A DNA stretch of 64,000 nt, taken from positions 62,001 through 126,000 of the forward strand of contig NZ_BONE01000010.1 in assembly GCF_016862555.1 (NCBI RefSeq), given 5' to 3'. Source of the DNA: Asanoa siamensis (lineage in GTDB: Bacteria > Actinomycetota > Actinomycetes > Mycobacteriales > Micromonosporaceae). The translations under genes were made by a program, and so were the position numbers. Shown here one piece after another: positions 45,777-55,107 of the stretch (position 1 is its first letter; the number at the start of each line of letters is the position of its first letter). The notes under the pieces were generated by a model, which was not told the origin of the DNA, made no database searches, and was given only the letters and a program-made list of their open reading frames with translations.

Positions 45777-46598
45777 CTAGGAGGTTTGCGCGGGCGGTGG
45801 CGCGACCGGGTTCGGGATCGCCCCGCCGAAACGGCGGTCGCGCTGGGCGAACAGCTCGCACGCGTACCAGAGGTGGCGCCGGTCGAAGTCGGGCCAGAGG
45901 GTGTCCAGGAAGACCAGCTCCGCGTACGCGGACTGCCAGAGCATGAAGTTCGAGATGCGCTCCTCGCCCGACGGCCGCAGGAACATGTCCACCTCGGGCA
46001 CCTCGGGGTGGTAGAGGTAGCGCTGGATGGTCTTCTCGGAGATGCGGTCGGGGTCGACCTTGCCGGCCATCGCGTCCCGCGCGATCGCGGCCGCCGCGTC
46101 GGCGATCTCCGCCTGGCCGCCGTAGTTGACGCAGAACTGCAGCGTCAGCGTCGAGTTGCCGCGGGACATCTCCTCCGCGGTCTGCAGCTCGGAGATCACG
46201 CTCTTCCAGAGCCGCCCGGCCCGGCCCGACCAGACCACCCGTACGCCGAGGTCGACGAGCTGGTCGCGGCGGCGGCGGATGACGTCGCGGTTGAAGCCCA
46301 TCAGGAAGCGGACCTCGTCGGGCGAGCGGCGCCAGTTCTCGGTCGAGAACGCGTACGCGGTCAGGTAGGGGATGCCGAGCTCGATCGCGCCCTCGATGGT
46401 GTCGAAGAGCGAGTACTCGCCGCGCTCGTGCCCGGCGGTGCGGGGCAGCCCGCGCTCCTTGGCCCAGCGCCCGTTGCCGTCCATCACGATCGCGACGTGC
46501 TTCGGCAGGGCCGCCGCGGGCAGCTCCGGCGGACGGGCCCCCGACACGTGCGGCGTCGGCGGGCGCACCTCGCGGCGCGTACTGCGTGACCTGATCAT
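45777..46598 (-). CDS. uppS: Isoprenyl transferase (undecaprenyl diphosphate synthase family)
   Basis: A 273-residue cis-prenyltransferase that makes the lipid carrier for cell-wall building. The catalytic Asp40 is in [36 protein letters not shown] and the [15 protein letters not shown] and YAELVF motifs follow. A 30-residue N-terminal extension is present. The ATG at 46598 overlaps the recO stop by 4 bases, so recO-uppS is an operon, as in other actinobacteria. Confidence 0.95.
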   Translation of the reverse strand: MIRSRSTRREVRPPTPHVSGARPPELPAAALPKHVAIVMDGNGRWAKERGLPRTAGHERGEYSLFDTIEGAIELGIPYLTAYAFSTENWRRSPDEVRFLMGFNRDVIRRRRDQLVDLGVRVVWSGRAGRLWKSVISELQTAEEMSRGNSTLTLQFCVNYGGQAEIADAAAAIARDAMAGKVDPDRISEKTIQRYLYHPEVPEVDMFLRPSGEERISNFMLWQSAYAELVFLDTLWPDFDRRHLWYACELFAQRDRRFGGAIPNPVAPPPAQTS

Positions 46599-47377
46599 TT
46601 CTGTTCTTCCCCCGTTGTGCGATCGACCAGCGGCAGCGAGCGTAACCCTCGTTCGAGGTGCCACTGCAGGTGCGCCGCCACCAGCCCGCTGCACTCCCGG
46701 CGGGCGCCGGGCTCGGCCGCGTCGGCGACAGTCCAGTCGCCGGCGGAGAGCGCGATCATCAGATCGAGGGTGGCGGGCGCGGGATGGGCGGAGCCGGGCG
46801 GTCGACAATCCGGACAAACCGCCCCGCCGGCCGGCACGGAGAATGCCTTGTGCAGGCCGCGGGTGCCGCAAACCGCGCATTCCGCCAGCGCCGGTGCCCA
46901 GCCCGCGATGCCCATGCCGCGCAGCAGGTAGGCATCGAGCACGAGCGTCCCGGCGTGCTCACGGGCGGCCAGCGCCCGCAGCGCGCCGAGTGTGAGCAGG
47001 AACAACCGCTGCGACGGCTCGCGCTCGATCGGGCTCAGCCGCTCGGCGGTCTCGGCGATCGCGCAGGCCGCCGTGTAGCGGGGGTAGTCGTCGAGGAACC
47101 GCTTGCCGTAGAGCTGGATGGCCTCGACCTGGCTGACGGTGTGCAGGCCGCCGCCGATGTTGCCGTTGGGGTCACCGGCGATCTGCAGGTCGACGTGGCC
47201 GAACGGCTCCAGCCGGGCACCGAACCGGGAGGTGGTGCGCCGCACGCCGCGGGCCACCGCGCGCAGCCGGCCGTGCCGCCGGCTGAGCAGCGTGATGATC
47301 CGGTCGGACTCGCCCAGCTTCTGCACACGCAGGACCACCGCGTCGTCGCGGTAGAGCTGGCGGCGGTAGCCCGGCAT
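46595..47377 (-). CDS. recO: DNA repair protein RecO
   Basis: A 260-residue recombination mediator. The OB-fold start is [29 protein letters not shown], then [23 protein letters not shown]. The zinc-type cysteines are CAVC and CPDC in the second half. RecO loads RecA at gaps with RecR. It is upstream of, and coupled to, uppS. Confidence 0.95.
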   Translation of the reverse strand: MPGYRRQLYRDDAVVLRVQKLGESDRIITLLSRRHGRLRAVARGVRRTTSRFGARLEPFGHVDLQIAGDPNGNIGGGLHTVSQVEAIQLYGKRFLDDYPRYTAACAIAETAERLSPIEREPSQRLFLLTLGALRALAAREHAGTLVLDAYLLRGMGIAGWAPALAECAVCGTRGLHKAFSVPAGGAVCPDCRPPGSAHPAPATLDLMIALSAGDWTVADAAEPGARRECSGLVAAHLQWHLERGLRSLPLVDRTTGEEQK

Positions 47378-47465
47378 CCGCCAATTGTGGTCCCTGTTTT
47401 ACCGGGATGTCGCGGTGGGTCTGATGAAGATCACAATCAGGCTGTCCCGGGTCCGCGGTGGTCCG

Positions 47466-47506
47466 GACCGTCGCTCCCGCCGGACACCAGGTCCGCGGTG
47501 ACAAGC
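47466..47506 (+). repeat. Intergenic repeat, copy 3 (compact form)
   Basis: GACCGTCGCTCCCGCC, GGACACC, AGGTCCGCG and GTGACAAGC run together without the two extra blocks present in copy 1 (5920-6006). It lies in the 157-base divergent gap between recO and the SMP-30-like gene. Nothing else is recognised in that gap. Confidence 0.6.
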
Positions 47507-47534
47507 TTCGATCTTTTGACTAGCGTGTCGGAGC

Positions 47535-48521
47535 ATGACCCGCCGCCCCCGGATCGACCCCGTCGTATGGCGGCCGCCGGCGCCGCCGCCGCGGGCCAAG
47601 CTGGACGTCAGCACTCCGCCGATGCCGGCGCTCGCGGTGCGCCCGGTGGGCGGGATAGGGCCGGAGGACGTGGCGGTGCACCCCGACGGCCACCTTTACA
47701 CGGGGGTCGCGGACGGGCGGGTGCTGCGGTTGCCGCTGGACGGTGGGCCGGCGGTCGAGGTCGCGTCGACCGGTGGGCGGCCGCTCGGCGTCGAGGTCGC
47801 GGGTGACGGCTCGCTGGTCGTCAGCGACGCGTACCGGGGGCTGTTGCGGGTCTCCCCTTCGTCCGGGACCGTGACCGTGCTGGCCTCCGGTTTCCGGCTG
47901 TGCGACAACGCGGCGGTCGCCCGCGACGGCACCATCTTTTTCAGCGACTCGTCGACGCGGCACGGCCTGGACCACTGGCGGGCCGACATCCTCGAGCACA
48001 GCGGCACGGGCCGCCTGCTCCGCCGCGACCCGGGCGGCGAGGTGACGGTCGTCCTTGACGGTCTGCAGTTCGCCAACGGCGTGGCCCTGGCGGCCGACGA
48101 GTCGTTCGTGGCGGTGGCGGAGACGGGGGCCTACCGGATCCGCCGCCTCTGGCTGAGCGGCCCGACGGCCGGGCAGCAGGACGTCCTGATCGACAACCTG
48201 CCGGGTTTCCCCGACAACCTCTCGACGGGCGCGGACGGCCGCATCTGGATCGCGCTGGCCACACCCCGGAACCCGGCGCTGGACGCACTGCACGCCCGCG
48301 GCCTGGCGCTGCGCAAACTGGTGTGGGCCCTGCCCTTGGCGCTGCAACCGGCCCCGGCCCGGACGACGTGGGTGATGGCCGTCGACCCGGCGGGCGCGGT
48401 CGTCGCGGACCTGCAGACCTCGTCCGACGACTACCACATGGTGACGGGGGTCCGCGAGCATCGCGGCCACCTCTACCTCGGCAGCCTGGTCGAGGGTGGT
48501 GTGGCGGTCGTCCCGCTCTGA
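47535..48521 (+). CDS. SMP-30/strictosidine-synthase-like beta-propeller protein
   Basis: A 328-residue six-bladed propeller of the SGL or strictosidine-synthase-like group. Blades are recognisable as GPEDVAVHPDGHLYTGVADG, RPLGVEVAGDGSLVVSDAYRG, LCDNAAVARDGTIFFSDSS and FANGVALAADESFVAVAE. A metal-type GFPDNLSTGADGRIWIAL is also seen. Related enzymes are lactonases. There is no signal peptide. The substrate is unknown. Confidence 0.85.
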   Translation: MTRRPRIDPVVWRPPAPPPRAKLDVSTPPMPALAVRPVGGIGPEDVAVHPDGHLYTGVADGRVLRLPLDGGPAVEVASTGGRPLGVEVAGDGSLVVSDAYRGLLRVSPSSGTVTVLASGFRLCDNAAVARDGTIFFSDSSTRHGLDHWRADILEHSGTGRLLRRDPGGEVTVVLDGLQFANGVALAADESFVAVAETGAYRIRRLWLSGPTAGQQDVLIDNLPGFPDNLSTGADGRIWIALATPRNPALDALHARGLALRKLVWALPLALQPAPARTTWVMAVDPAGAVVADLQTSSDDYHMVTGVREHRGHLYLGSLVEGGVAVVPL

Positions 48522-48527
48522 CCCGGC

Positions 48528-48864
48528 TCATCGGCTTGCGGCCAGGACGACGAACCACCCCAGGCCGACGACCGCGGATCCGGCGGTCGCCGCGACCCAG
48601 GCCAGACCCCACCGCCTGATCCGGGTCGTGATCGGCCCCCCTCGGCGTTCCTGTCCGTCGACCATCGCGATCAGTGTCTCGGCGCGGTGCGTACCAGAGG
48701 CAGGTTCCGAAGCCGAGCAGACCAAGGATCGGGCTCACGACGGACGGATGCGTGACCACGACCCCGACCATCACACCCGCGAGGACGACGGCGATGTGGG
48801 CGACGTTCCACGCCGACCCGCGGTAGATCGTCGACCGGTTCCGCGAGGTCCTCACCTCCGCCAT
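48528..48864 (-). pseudogene. Small membrane protein, apparently frameshifted
   Basis: The frame starting at 48864 gives two membrane helices (SAWNVAHIAVVLAGVMVGVVV and SVVSPILGLLGFGTCLWYA) and then turns to Arg-rich nonsense. A second frame, ending at 48528, supplies a sensible continuation with RAETLIAMVDGQERRGG, a basic patch and a third helix (AWVAATAGSAVVGLGWFVVLAASR). One inserted or deleted base near 48700 would join them into one three-helix protein of about 110 residues. I do not recognise the family. It could be a real pseudogene or a sequencing slip. Confidence 0.45.
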
Positions 48865-48911
48865 TCAACAAGGCGGATTTCCTGTCGTACGCGGCGGATA
48901 GGTTGCGCGGC

Positions 48912-50879
48912 ATGATGGACGGGTTGTCGGCGGTGGACTGGGCCGCCCTGACGCACGCTTACGGGTCGGCTGCCGACGTGCCCGGGATGCTCCGCGACCT
49001 GGCCGGGGGCGACCGCAAGGCGCTCGACGACCTCTACGGCACCATCTGGCATCAGGGCACCGTCTACGAGGCGACCGCCTACGCGGTGCCGTTCCTGGTC
49101 GAGATGCTGGCCGCGCCCGGTCTGGAGCCCGACGGTGTGCTCGGCCTGCTCGCCGACATCGTCGACGGTGCGTCCTATCTGGACGTTCATCGTGGGTTCC
49201 TGCCGCGATCCCAGCGCGACACCGACGAGGTGCGCGAGCAGATGACGACGGAGCTCGACCGGGTCGCGGCGGCGGGGCGGGCGGTCGCCGCGGGCACGCC
49301 CGCCTATCTGCAGTTGCTGGCCACCCATCCGGACGACGGCGTACGGGTCGCGGCAGCCCACCTGATCGGCGTCCTCGGCCCGGCGGGAGCGGGCGAGGCG
49401 GGGGCGGCCGCGCTGCGGGAGGCGGTGGCCCGCGACGGGAGCGGTGCCGTTCGGGCCGCCGGCGTGCTGGCGCTGGGCGGGTTCGAGGAGCACGTGCCCG
49501 AGGCACTCACCGACCCGCTGCCCCTGCCACGGCTGGTCGCCGCGCTGGTCGCCGGCCGGGCAGCGCCCCCGGTCGACGCGTTGACGCAGGTCATCGAGCG
49601 GGACGCGCCCGCCTGCCTGCGGCTCGTCGACCGCCTGCCGGGCGGTGCGGGCAACGCCCTGGCCTGGGTGGCCACGGCGCTCGCGCCGCACACCGGCACG
49701 CAGGTCCGGCTGCTCACGGCCTGGCTGAGCCACGCCGACGGCGCGGTCCGCGAGACCGCCGCCCACGCGGTGGCCGTGCCGCTGCACACGTGGCGACCGG
49801 CCGCCGCGGCGCTCGTGCCGGCGCTCGTCGCGGCGGCGCAGGATCCGCTCGCGGCGGTGCGCCTACGGGCGCTACGCCACCTCGCGGGTGCGGGCCGGGC
49901 GGCGGCACCCGCCGCCGACCTGTTGTGGGCGGCCGTCACGCGCGGCCGGGAGCCCGCGGAACCGCGCTCGCCGGACCACCGCCCGGTGGCCGCCGCGGCG
50001 CTGACGGCGCTGGCCCGACTACACGACCCGCGGGCCGACGCACACCTGGCGACGCTGCTGCGCGCCAGGCCGCCCGCCCTGGCCCACCTGGCGGACGCGG
50101 TCGCGGCCCTCGGCCCCTGGGCGACCCGGTGCCGGGCGGCGATCGTCGACGCGATCGAGGCGGTGCCGGCGGGTTACGACCGCGCGCGGCTGATCCGGGC
50201 GGCCGGCCGCCTGGGCGCCGACCCGCGTTCGTTGGTGCGGGTGCTGAGGCGCCAGCTCGCGGCCCACCCGCACGCGGCGGGCATGCTGCTGGGCGACCTG
50301 GGCCCGCCGGCCCGCGCCGCGACACGGGACCTGACGGCGCTGCGCGCGAGCGAGGACCCGACCCGCCAACGCATCGCGGCCCGCGCGCTGTGGCGCATCA
50401 CCGGCGAGGCGGAGGACCTGCTGACTGTCCTGCGTGGCCAGCTGCGCGACCACCACGCGCTCGAGACACTGGCCGAGCTGGGTGCGACCGCCGCGCCGCT
50501 GGCGGCGGAGGTGAAACCGTTGCTCGACAACGACTACGAGTGGCTGGCCGTGCACGCGGCGGCCGCCTACTGGCACCTGACGGGCGACGCCACCCCCGCA
50601 CTGCCGACCTTGCTCCGCACCATCGACTGCGTCCCGTGGGGCGTCGTCACGGTCCGCACCCTCGCCGCGATGGGCCCGGCAGCCACGGATGCGATCCCGG
50701 CTCTCCGCGCCGAACGGGAGTCCCCCTACCGCCGGCCACGATGGACGGACGAACACGACGTCATCGCCGAGGACGAGGGCTGGACAGCGATCTGCCACCA
50801 CGCCCTCTCCCGCATCGAAGGCCGAACGACCGGAACGTGGCCGGACGTTGTCCTCCCCGAACCGGCCCGACAACCATGA
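48912..50879 (+). CDS. Large HEAT-repeat protein
   Basis: A cytoplasmic protein of about 655 residues made of many HEAT-like helical pairs, for example DDGVRVAAAHLIGVLGP, GAVRAAGVLALGGFEEH, GAVRETAAHAVAVPL and LAAVRLRALRHLAGAG. The N-terminal YGTIWHQGTVYEATAYAVPFLVEML is a conserved feature of a family of actinobacterial HEAT proteins. No enzymatic domain is seen. ATG 48912 is used; ATG 48915 follows at once. It is the third HEAT protein in the window and has no obvious operon partner. Confidence 0.83.
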   Translation: MMDGLSAVDWAALTHAYGSAADVPGMLRDLAGGDRKALDDLYGTIWHQGTVYEATAYAVPFLVEMLAAPGLEPDGVLGLLADIVDGASYLDVHRGFLPRSQRDTDEVREQMTTELDRVAAAGRAVAAGTPAYLQLLATHPDDGVRVAAAHLIGVLGPAGAGEAGAAALREAVARDGSGAVRAAGVLALGGFEEHVPEALTDPLPLPRLVAALVAGRAAPPVDALTQVIERDAPACLRLVDRLPGGAGNALAWVATALAPHTGTQVRLLTAWLSHADGAVRETAAHAVAVPLHTWRPAAAALVPALVAAAQDPLAAVRLRALRHLAGAGRAAAPAADLLWAAVTRGREPAEPRSPDHRPVAAAALTALARLHDPRADAHLATLLRARPPALAHLADAVAALGPWATRCRAAIVDAIEAVPAGYDRARLIRAAGRLGADPRSLVRVLRRQLAAHPHAAGMLLGDLGPPARAATRDLTALRASEDPTRQRIAARALWRITGEAEDLLTVLRGQLRDHHALETLAELGATAAPLAAEVKPLLDNDYEWLAVHAAAAYWHLTGDATPALPTLLRTIDCVPWGVVTVRTLAAMGPAATDAIPALRAERESPYRRPRWTDEHDVIAEDEGWTAICHHALSRIEGRTTGTWPDVVLPEPARQP

Positions 50880-51043
50880 ACCACCGCGGCCCGCCCGACC
50901 GGCGATGAACGGCGCCGAGCCACCCGGCGGGCGATTGATCGGCGACCTCGCCACCCGCTACGCCGGCGCATCGCGATGCCGCTCGCGGCACCGGCCGGCG
51001 ACCCGGCCCGCGGCTCGCGCCGTGGGCCGGGTCGTCGGGTCGG

Positions 51044-51591
51044 TCATTCGTAGCAGTCCTGGTTCCTGTGCTGGAGGGTCAGGCTGGTGACCTTCCCGTC
51101 GCCGACCCGGATGCGGTACTTCGCCCCGCCGACGTGCACGTAGCCCCACCCGAGACGTCGTCGGCGAGCTTCCAACCCGGGTAGATCCGCCGCATCTCCT
51201 TCTCCGACATGCCGATCCGCACGCCCGCCGAGGGTTGCTCACGATCCCGTTGTCCGGCGACCAGTGGACCGCACCCTCCCCGGCCGGGGCGTTGCGCAGC
51301 TTCGCGATCCGGCAGCCGCTGTTGTCGAACGTTCCCACCAGGCCGGTCGCCTCCGCCTGCTCGACGCTCATGCCGAGCTTCAGCGTGCCGTACCCGTCCG
51401 GGCCCAGGAGCAACGGCGCCGGGTCGTTCTTCGGGGACGGCGACGACGTCGTGGGCGCCGCGGTCGTGGCCGCGGCGGTCATGGGGGCCGGCCGGCGCCG
51501 CGTCGACCGCCTGGTGCTGCACGGTCGACCCGCACGCGGTGGCAAGCAGAGGGGTGGCGAGGGCGCCGGCCAAAGGCATCGTGATACGCAT
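51044..51591 (-). pseudogene. Decayed copy of the small lipoprotein gene at 37508
   Basis: On the minus strand the start MRITMPLAGALAT, LLATACGS and VQHQAV, and the end NQDCYE, match the intact gene at 37508-38083. An 8-base deletion after the start region, a 22-base deletion in the middle and at least one more single-base shift near the end break the frame. The segments GPDGYGTLKLGMSVEQAEAT and EKEMRRIYPGW remain readable in different frames. About 70 bases upstream of the ATG are also nearly identical to the other copy. It therefore arose by a segmental duplication in inverted orientation, 13 kb apart. Confidence 0.9.
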
Positions 51592-51684
51592 CGTTGACTC
51601 CCGGTTATCCGTTCGGGTTGCTGTCGAAGGGTTCGATGCGGCCACCCGGGAGTTGGTTCGCGGCCGATCGGGAACCCGACGCCG

Positions 51685-52632
51685 TCACAACGGGGCGGCC
51701 GCCGGGTCCACCGCCGGCGACAGTGAGTCCAGTGCTGCCTGGATGCCGGCGTCGACCGCCGAGCGGAGCACGCGTTCCCCGCGTTCCGTGCGGCCGACAC
51801 GGGCGCTGCCCAGCGGTGGGCGGATCTGCAGCGTCGCCGGGTGGGTCGACAGCAGGCGTTCCTCCTGCGCCCGCAGCGCCTGCCGGCCCAACCACGGCTC
51901 GATCGCGCCCGGCGCGTTGCGGGCGAACCAGCGCGACAGCAGCATCCGTTCGCCGCGTGACGGGGCCGTCGACGTCTCGTCCGTGCGGCGCGTGCGGAGC
52001 GCCACGATGTGTGTCGCCCCCAGTGCCAGCGCCGTCCGCACCGGCACCGCCTCGCTCACCCCGGCATCGACGTAGCGGCGTCCCTCGATCTCGACCGGTT
52101 CCCCCGCCAGCAGCGGCATCGCCGTCGACGCCCGTAGCGCCGCCTGCAGGCCGCCGCGGGAGCGCGCCACCGCCGCCAGGTCCACGGGGCGGCCGGTCGA
52201 CGCGTCCGTCGCGATCGGGTGGAACGAGACCGGGCTGTCGAGGATCTCCTGGAAGCCCATCGGCATGATCTCGGTGTAGACCGTGTGGACCAGGAAACGC
52301 GTGTCCACCACCGGGCGGCGGGAGAAGGCGCGGCGCGGGTCGATGGTCGTACGCATGATGGTCCTGTCCCACCACGCGTGCATCGTGCTCTCGGCGCGGC
52401 CGCACAGCAGCCACGCGGCGTTCAGCGCTCCCGCCGAACTGCCGTAGACCGCGTCGAACGCCGGCAGCAGGCCCAGGCGTTCGATCGCGACCGTCATGCC
52501 GCTCGAGTACGCGCCGCGGGAGCTGCCGCCTTCGATCAGCAGGACGAGCCGGGCGTCGTCGGCACGCCGGCCGGGCACGCTGGCGGAGCGGAGGCGGTCG
52601 CGCAGGAGCTGGCTCACGAGGTCCACGATCAC
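51685..52632 (-). CDS. Patatin-like phospholipase
   Basis: A 315-residue lipase-type acyl hydrolase. The oxyanion stretch is EGGSSRGAYSSG, the nucleophile Ser66 lies in GSSAG, and the dyad Asp189 is in YVDAGVSEAVPV (DAG in place of the usual DGG or DGA). There is no signal peptide, so it is cytoplasmic or peripheral. The C-terminal part ends with ESLSPAV-like low complexity. The substrate is probably a phospholipid or acyl ester. The gene precedes the decayed lipoprotein copy. Confidence 0.9.
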   Translation of the reverse strand: MIVDLVSQLLRDRLRSASVPGRRADDARLVLLIEGGSSRGAYSSGMTVAIERLGLLPAFDAVYGSSAGALNAAWLLCGRAESTMHAWWDRTIMRTTIDPRRAFSRRPVVDTRFLVHTVYTEIMPMGFQEILDSPVSFHPIATDASTGRPVDLAAVARSRGGLQAALRASTAMPLLAGEPVEIEGRRYVDAGVSEAVPVRTALALGATHIVALRTRRTDETSTAPSRGERMLLSRWFARNAPGAIEPWLGRQALRAQEERLLSTHPATLQIRPPLGSARVGRTERGERVLRSAVDAGIQAALDSLSPAVDPAAAPL

Positions 52633-52715
52633 ATCCTGCGGTCGCGCGGACGTGAAGGCGATTACCTGGGAGGTACTGGTTTGGCCGCCGGCGGCCCCGG
52701 CTATCGTGAGGTTTC

Positions 52716-53516
52716 GTGACAGATGCCACCGTCGGCGACCTGATCAGACGCCGTCGCGACCAGGCGCGGCGCAGCCAGATGGGGCTGGCGCACGAGGCCG
52801 GCATCTCGCCCCGCCACCTCAGCTTCGTCGAGCTCGGCAAATCGAAGCCGAGCGCCGGCCTGCTGATCCGGCTCGCCGAGCAGCTCGACGTGCCGCTGCG
52901 CGAGCGCAACGACTGGCTGCTCGCCGCGGGTTACGCGCCGCGCTACCCGGAGACGCCGCTGACGGATCCGGCCCTCGCGCAGGTACGGGCATCGCTGCGC
53001 GCGCTGCTCGACTCGCACGACCCGTACCCCGGTCTCGTGATCGACCAGAGGTGGAACGTGCTGCTCAGCAACCGCGCCGCGCGCCGGCTGGTCGCGGGCC
53101 TGCCCGAGGAGGCGCTCGGCACGCCGGCCAACCTGTTCCGGATGTCCCTGCACCCGGCCGGCCTCGCCGGGCGTACCCGAAATTTCCCGCAGTGGTCCGG
53201 TTATCTGCTCCGTCGCCTCGACCGCGCCGTCGTGCGGACCCAGGACGACGGCCTGGCCGCCCTCGCCGACGAGATCGCGACGTGGCCCGGGATCCCGGAC
53301 CGCCGCACCTGGCGTGACCCCGGCGAGGAGGAGCCGGCCGAGCCCGTGCTCGCCTGGCAGGTGGAGGTCGACGGCGAGGACCTCTCGATGTTCAGTCTGC
53401 TGAGCACGTTCGGCACACCGATCGACGTCACCCTGGCCGATCTCTCCATCGAGCTGTTCTTCCCCGCCGACGCGCGGACAGGGTCGGTTCTGCGCGCCCA
53501 CCGGCCGGCCGGATAG
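52716..53516 (+). CDS. XRE-family regulator with MmyB-like ligand-binding domain
   Basis: A 266-residue regulator. The N-terminal helix-turn-helix (VGDLIRRRRDQARRSQMGLAHEAGISPRHLSFVELGKSKPS) is followed by the MLTR/MmyB domain (YPGLVIDQRWNVLLSNRAARRLV and the C-terminal EVDGEDLSMFSLLSTFGTPIDVTLADLSIELFFPAD). This domain binds fatty-acid-like ligands in relatives. It starts 83 bases from the divergent patatin-like gene and may control it. That link is inferred from position only. Confidence 0.9.
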   Translation: MTDATVGDLIRRRRDQARRSQMGLAHEAGISPRHLSFVELGKSKPSAGLLIRLAEQLDVPLRERNDWLLAAGYAPRYPETPLTDPALAQVRASLRALLDSHDPYPGLVIDQRWNVLLSNRAARRLVAGLPEEALGTPANLFRMSLHPAGLAGRTRNFPQWSGYLLRRLDRAVVRTQDDGLAALADEIATWPGIPDRRTWRDPGEEEPAEPVLAWQVEVDGEDLSMFSLLSTFGTPIDVTLADLSIELFFPADARTGSVLRAHRPAG

Positions 53517-53525
53517 GTTGCTGCG

Positions 53526-54443
53526 ATGCGAAGGTGGCCGATCGGCCTGGGTCTCTGGTTGGTGCTGCTGTCGATCGTCGAGGTCGGCGGCCTGGTGGCG
53601 GTCTGGCGGTTCTTCGTGCGGTCGACGCACGGGCAGCAGCTCGACACCATCGCGTTGGCGGGCAACTGGATCGGGCAGGCCCGGATCGCGGGCGTCGTCG
53701 ACACGATCCTCAACACGGTCTCGGTGGTGTCGCTGCTCGCCGCCACCGCCGTCATCGGCTTCATCGCGCTGATCCGGCGCCGGGTCGCGGTGGCGGTCGG
53801 CGCGATCCTGCTCATCGGCGGCGCGTCGGTGACCACGCAGGTGCTCAAGCGGGTGCTCGATCGCCCCGAGCTGGGCGTCGACGTGGAACGGGCCGCGGCC
53901 GGCAACAGCCTGCCGAGCGGGCACGCGACGATCGCCGCGGCGGTGCTGGTCGCGCTCGTCCTCGTGCTGCCCGGCCGGATGCGCGGCGTCGGTGCCGTCG
54001 TCGGCGCCGCGGCGGCCGCGCTCGTCGGGATCGCGACGCTCTCCGCGGGCTGGCACCGCCCCAGCGACGTGGTGGCCGCGTTCCTCGTCGTCGGCGTCTG
54101 GGCGAACCTCGCGGGCCTGTTCATCCTGGCGGCGCAACGCACCCACGGCGACGTCGAGTACGGCCCGGCCAACAGGCTCGCCGTCACCGTGCTCGCGCTG
54201 GCCGGCCTGGTGCTGCTGGCCGGCGCCGCGATCGCGATGCGGCTGACCGACCAGGTGCTGACCACCCCGACGGACGAGCTGAGCCGAAACCGACTGCTGG
54301 TCGCGTACGGGGGAGGTGCGCTCGGCATCGCCGGCGCGGCCGGCCTCGTGGTGGCCGCGGTGCTCGCCACGGCACACCGGGTCGTCCCGCGCGCCATGCC
54401 GGCCACCGCCGACCCGGCGCCCGAGGCCGACGTGGCGGTGTGA
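53526..54443 (+). CDS. PAP2-family membrane phosphatase
   Basis: A 305-residue membrane protein with six to eight helices. The three phosphatase motifs are VLKRVLDRPEL, NSLPSGHAT and SAGWHRPSDVV. It acts on lipid phosphates such as undecaprenyl diphosphate or phosphatidate, probably on the outer face. It follows the XRE gene by 9 bases and may be in its operon. Confidence 0.9.
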   Translation: MRRWPIGLGLWLVLLSIVEVGGLVAVWRFFVRSTHGQQLDTIALAGNWIGQARIAGVVDTILNTVSVVSLLAATAVIGFIALIRRRVAVAVGAILLIGGASVTTQVLKRVLDRPELGVDVERAAAGNSLPSGHATIAAAVLVALVLVLPGRMRGVGAVVGAAAAALVGIATLSAGWHRPSDVVAAFLVVGVWANLAGLFILAAQRTHGDVEYGPANRLAVTVLALAGLVLLAGAAIAMRLTDQVLTTPTDELSRNRLLVAYGGGALGIAGAAGLVVAAVLATAHRVVPRAMPATADPAPEADVAV

Positions 54444-54489
54444 CCCAGGTCACCGGAACTGCGGCGGCCGGCGCGGACAGTCCCAGGCT

Positions 54490-55107
54490 GTGGAGACGAG
54501 CTTGCGCGTCCGGGTCCGTGATGGCGACCCCGACGCGTTCCGGCAGTTGTTCGACGAGCACGCGCGCACGGTCTACAACCACGGCTACCGGCTGACCGGT
54601 GACTGGTCGGCGGCCGAGGACATCGTGTCGCTGACGTTCCTGGAGGCCTGGCGGCTGCGCGGCCGGGTGGACGCCGGCGTCGACGGGTCGTTGCGGCCGT
54701 GGCTGCTCGGCATCGCGACCAACGTGGCCCGCAACGTGCGTCGTGCGGCCCGGCGGTACGACGCCGCGCTCGCCCGGCTGCCGCGGCCGCGGTCGCTGCC
54801 GGACTTCGCCGAGGAGGTCAGCGCTGGCCTCGACGACCGGGAGCGGATCACCCGCGTACGGGCGGCGCTGGCCGTGCTGCGTACCCCTGAGCGGGAGGTG
54901 TTGGCGCTCTGTGTCTTCGCCGGTCTCGACTACGCCGAGGCGGCGCGGGCGCTGGACGTGCCGGTGGGCACCGTCCGATCACGACTGTCCCGGGCGCGCA
55001 GGCGCCTCGACGGTCTCGTCACGCCCGTGGAACCGGCGGCCGGTGCCGGACAGGAACTCACTGACCGCACGACCGCGGTCCCGTTCGCACAGGAGGACGC
55101 GCGATGA
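54490..55107 (+). CDS. ECF RNA polymerase sigma factor
   Basis: A 205-residue sigma factor. Region 2 is FRQLFDEHARTVYNHGYRLTGDWSAAEDIVSLTFLEAWR and region 4 is PEREVLALCVFAGLDYAEAARALDVPVGTVRSRLSRARRRL. The GTG at 54490 is used. It overlaps a CU044_5270-type protein gene by 4 bases, a pairing common in actinobacteria, where the second protein is a membrane-anchored partner thought to act like an anti-sigma factor. Confidence 0.92.
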   Translation: METSLRVRVRDGDPDAFRQLFDEHARTVYNHGYRLTGDWSAAEDIVSLTFLEAWRLRGRVDAGVDGSLRPWLLGIATNVARNVRRAARRYDAALARLPRPRSLPDFAEEVSAGLDDRERITRVRAALAVLRTPEREVLALCVFAGLDYAEAARALDVPVGTVRSRLSRARRRLDGLVTPVEPAAGAGQELTDRTTAVPFAQEDAR

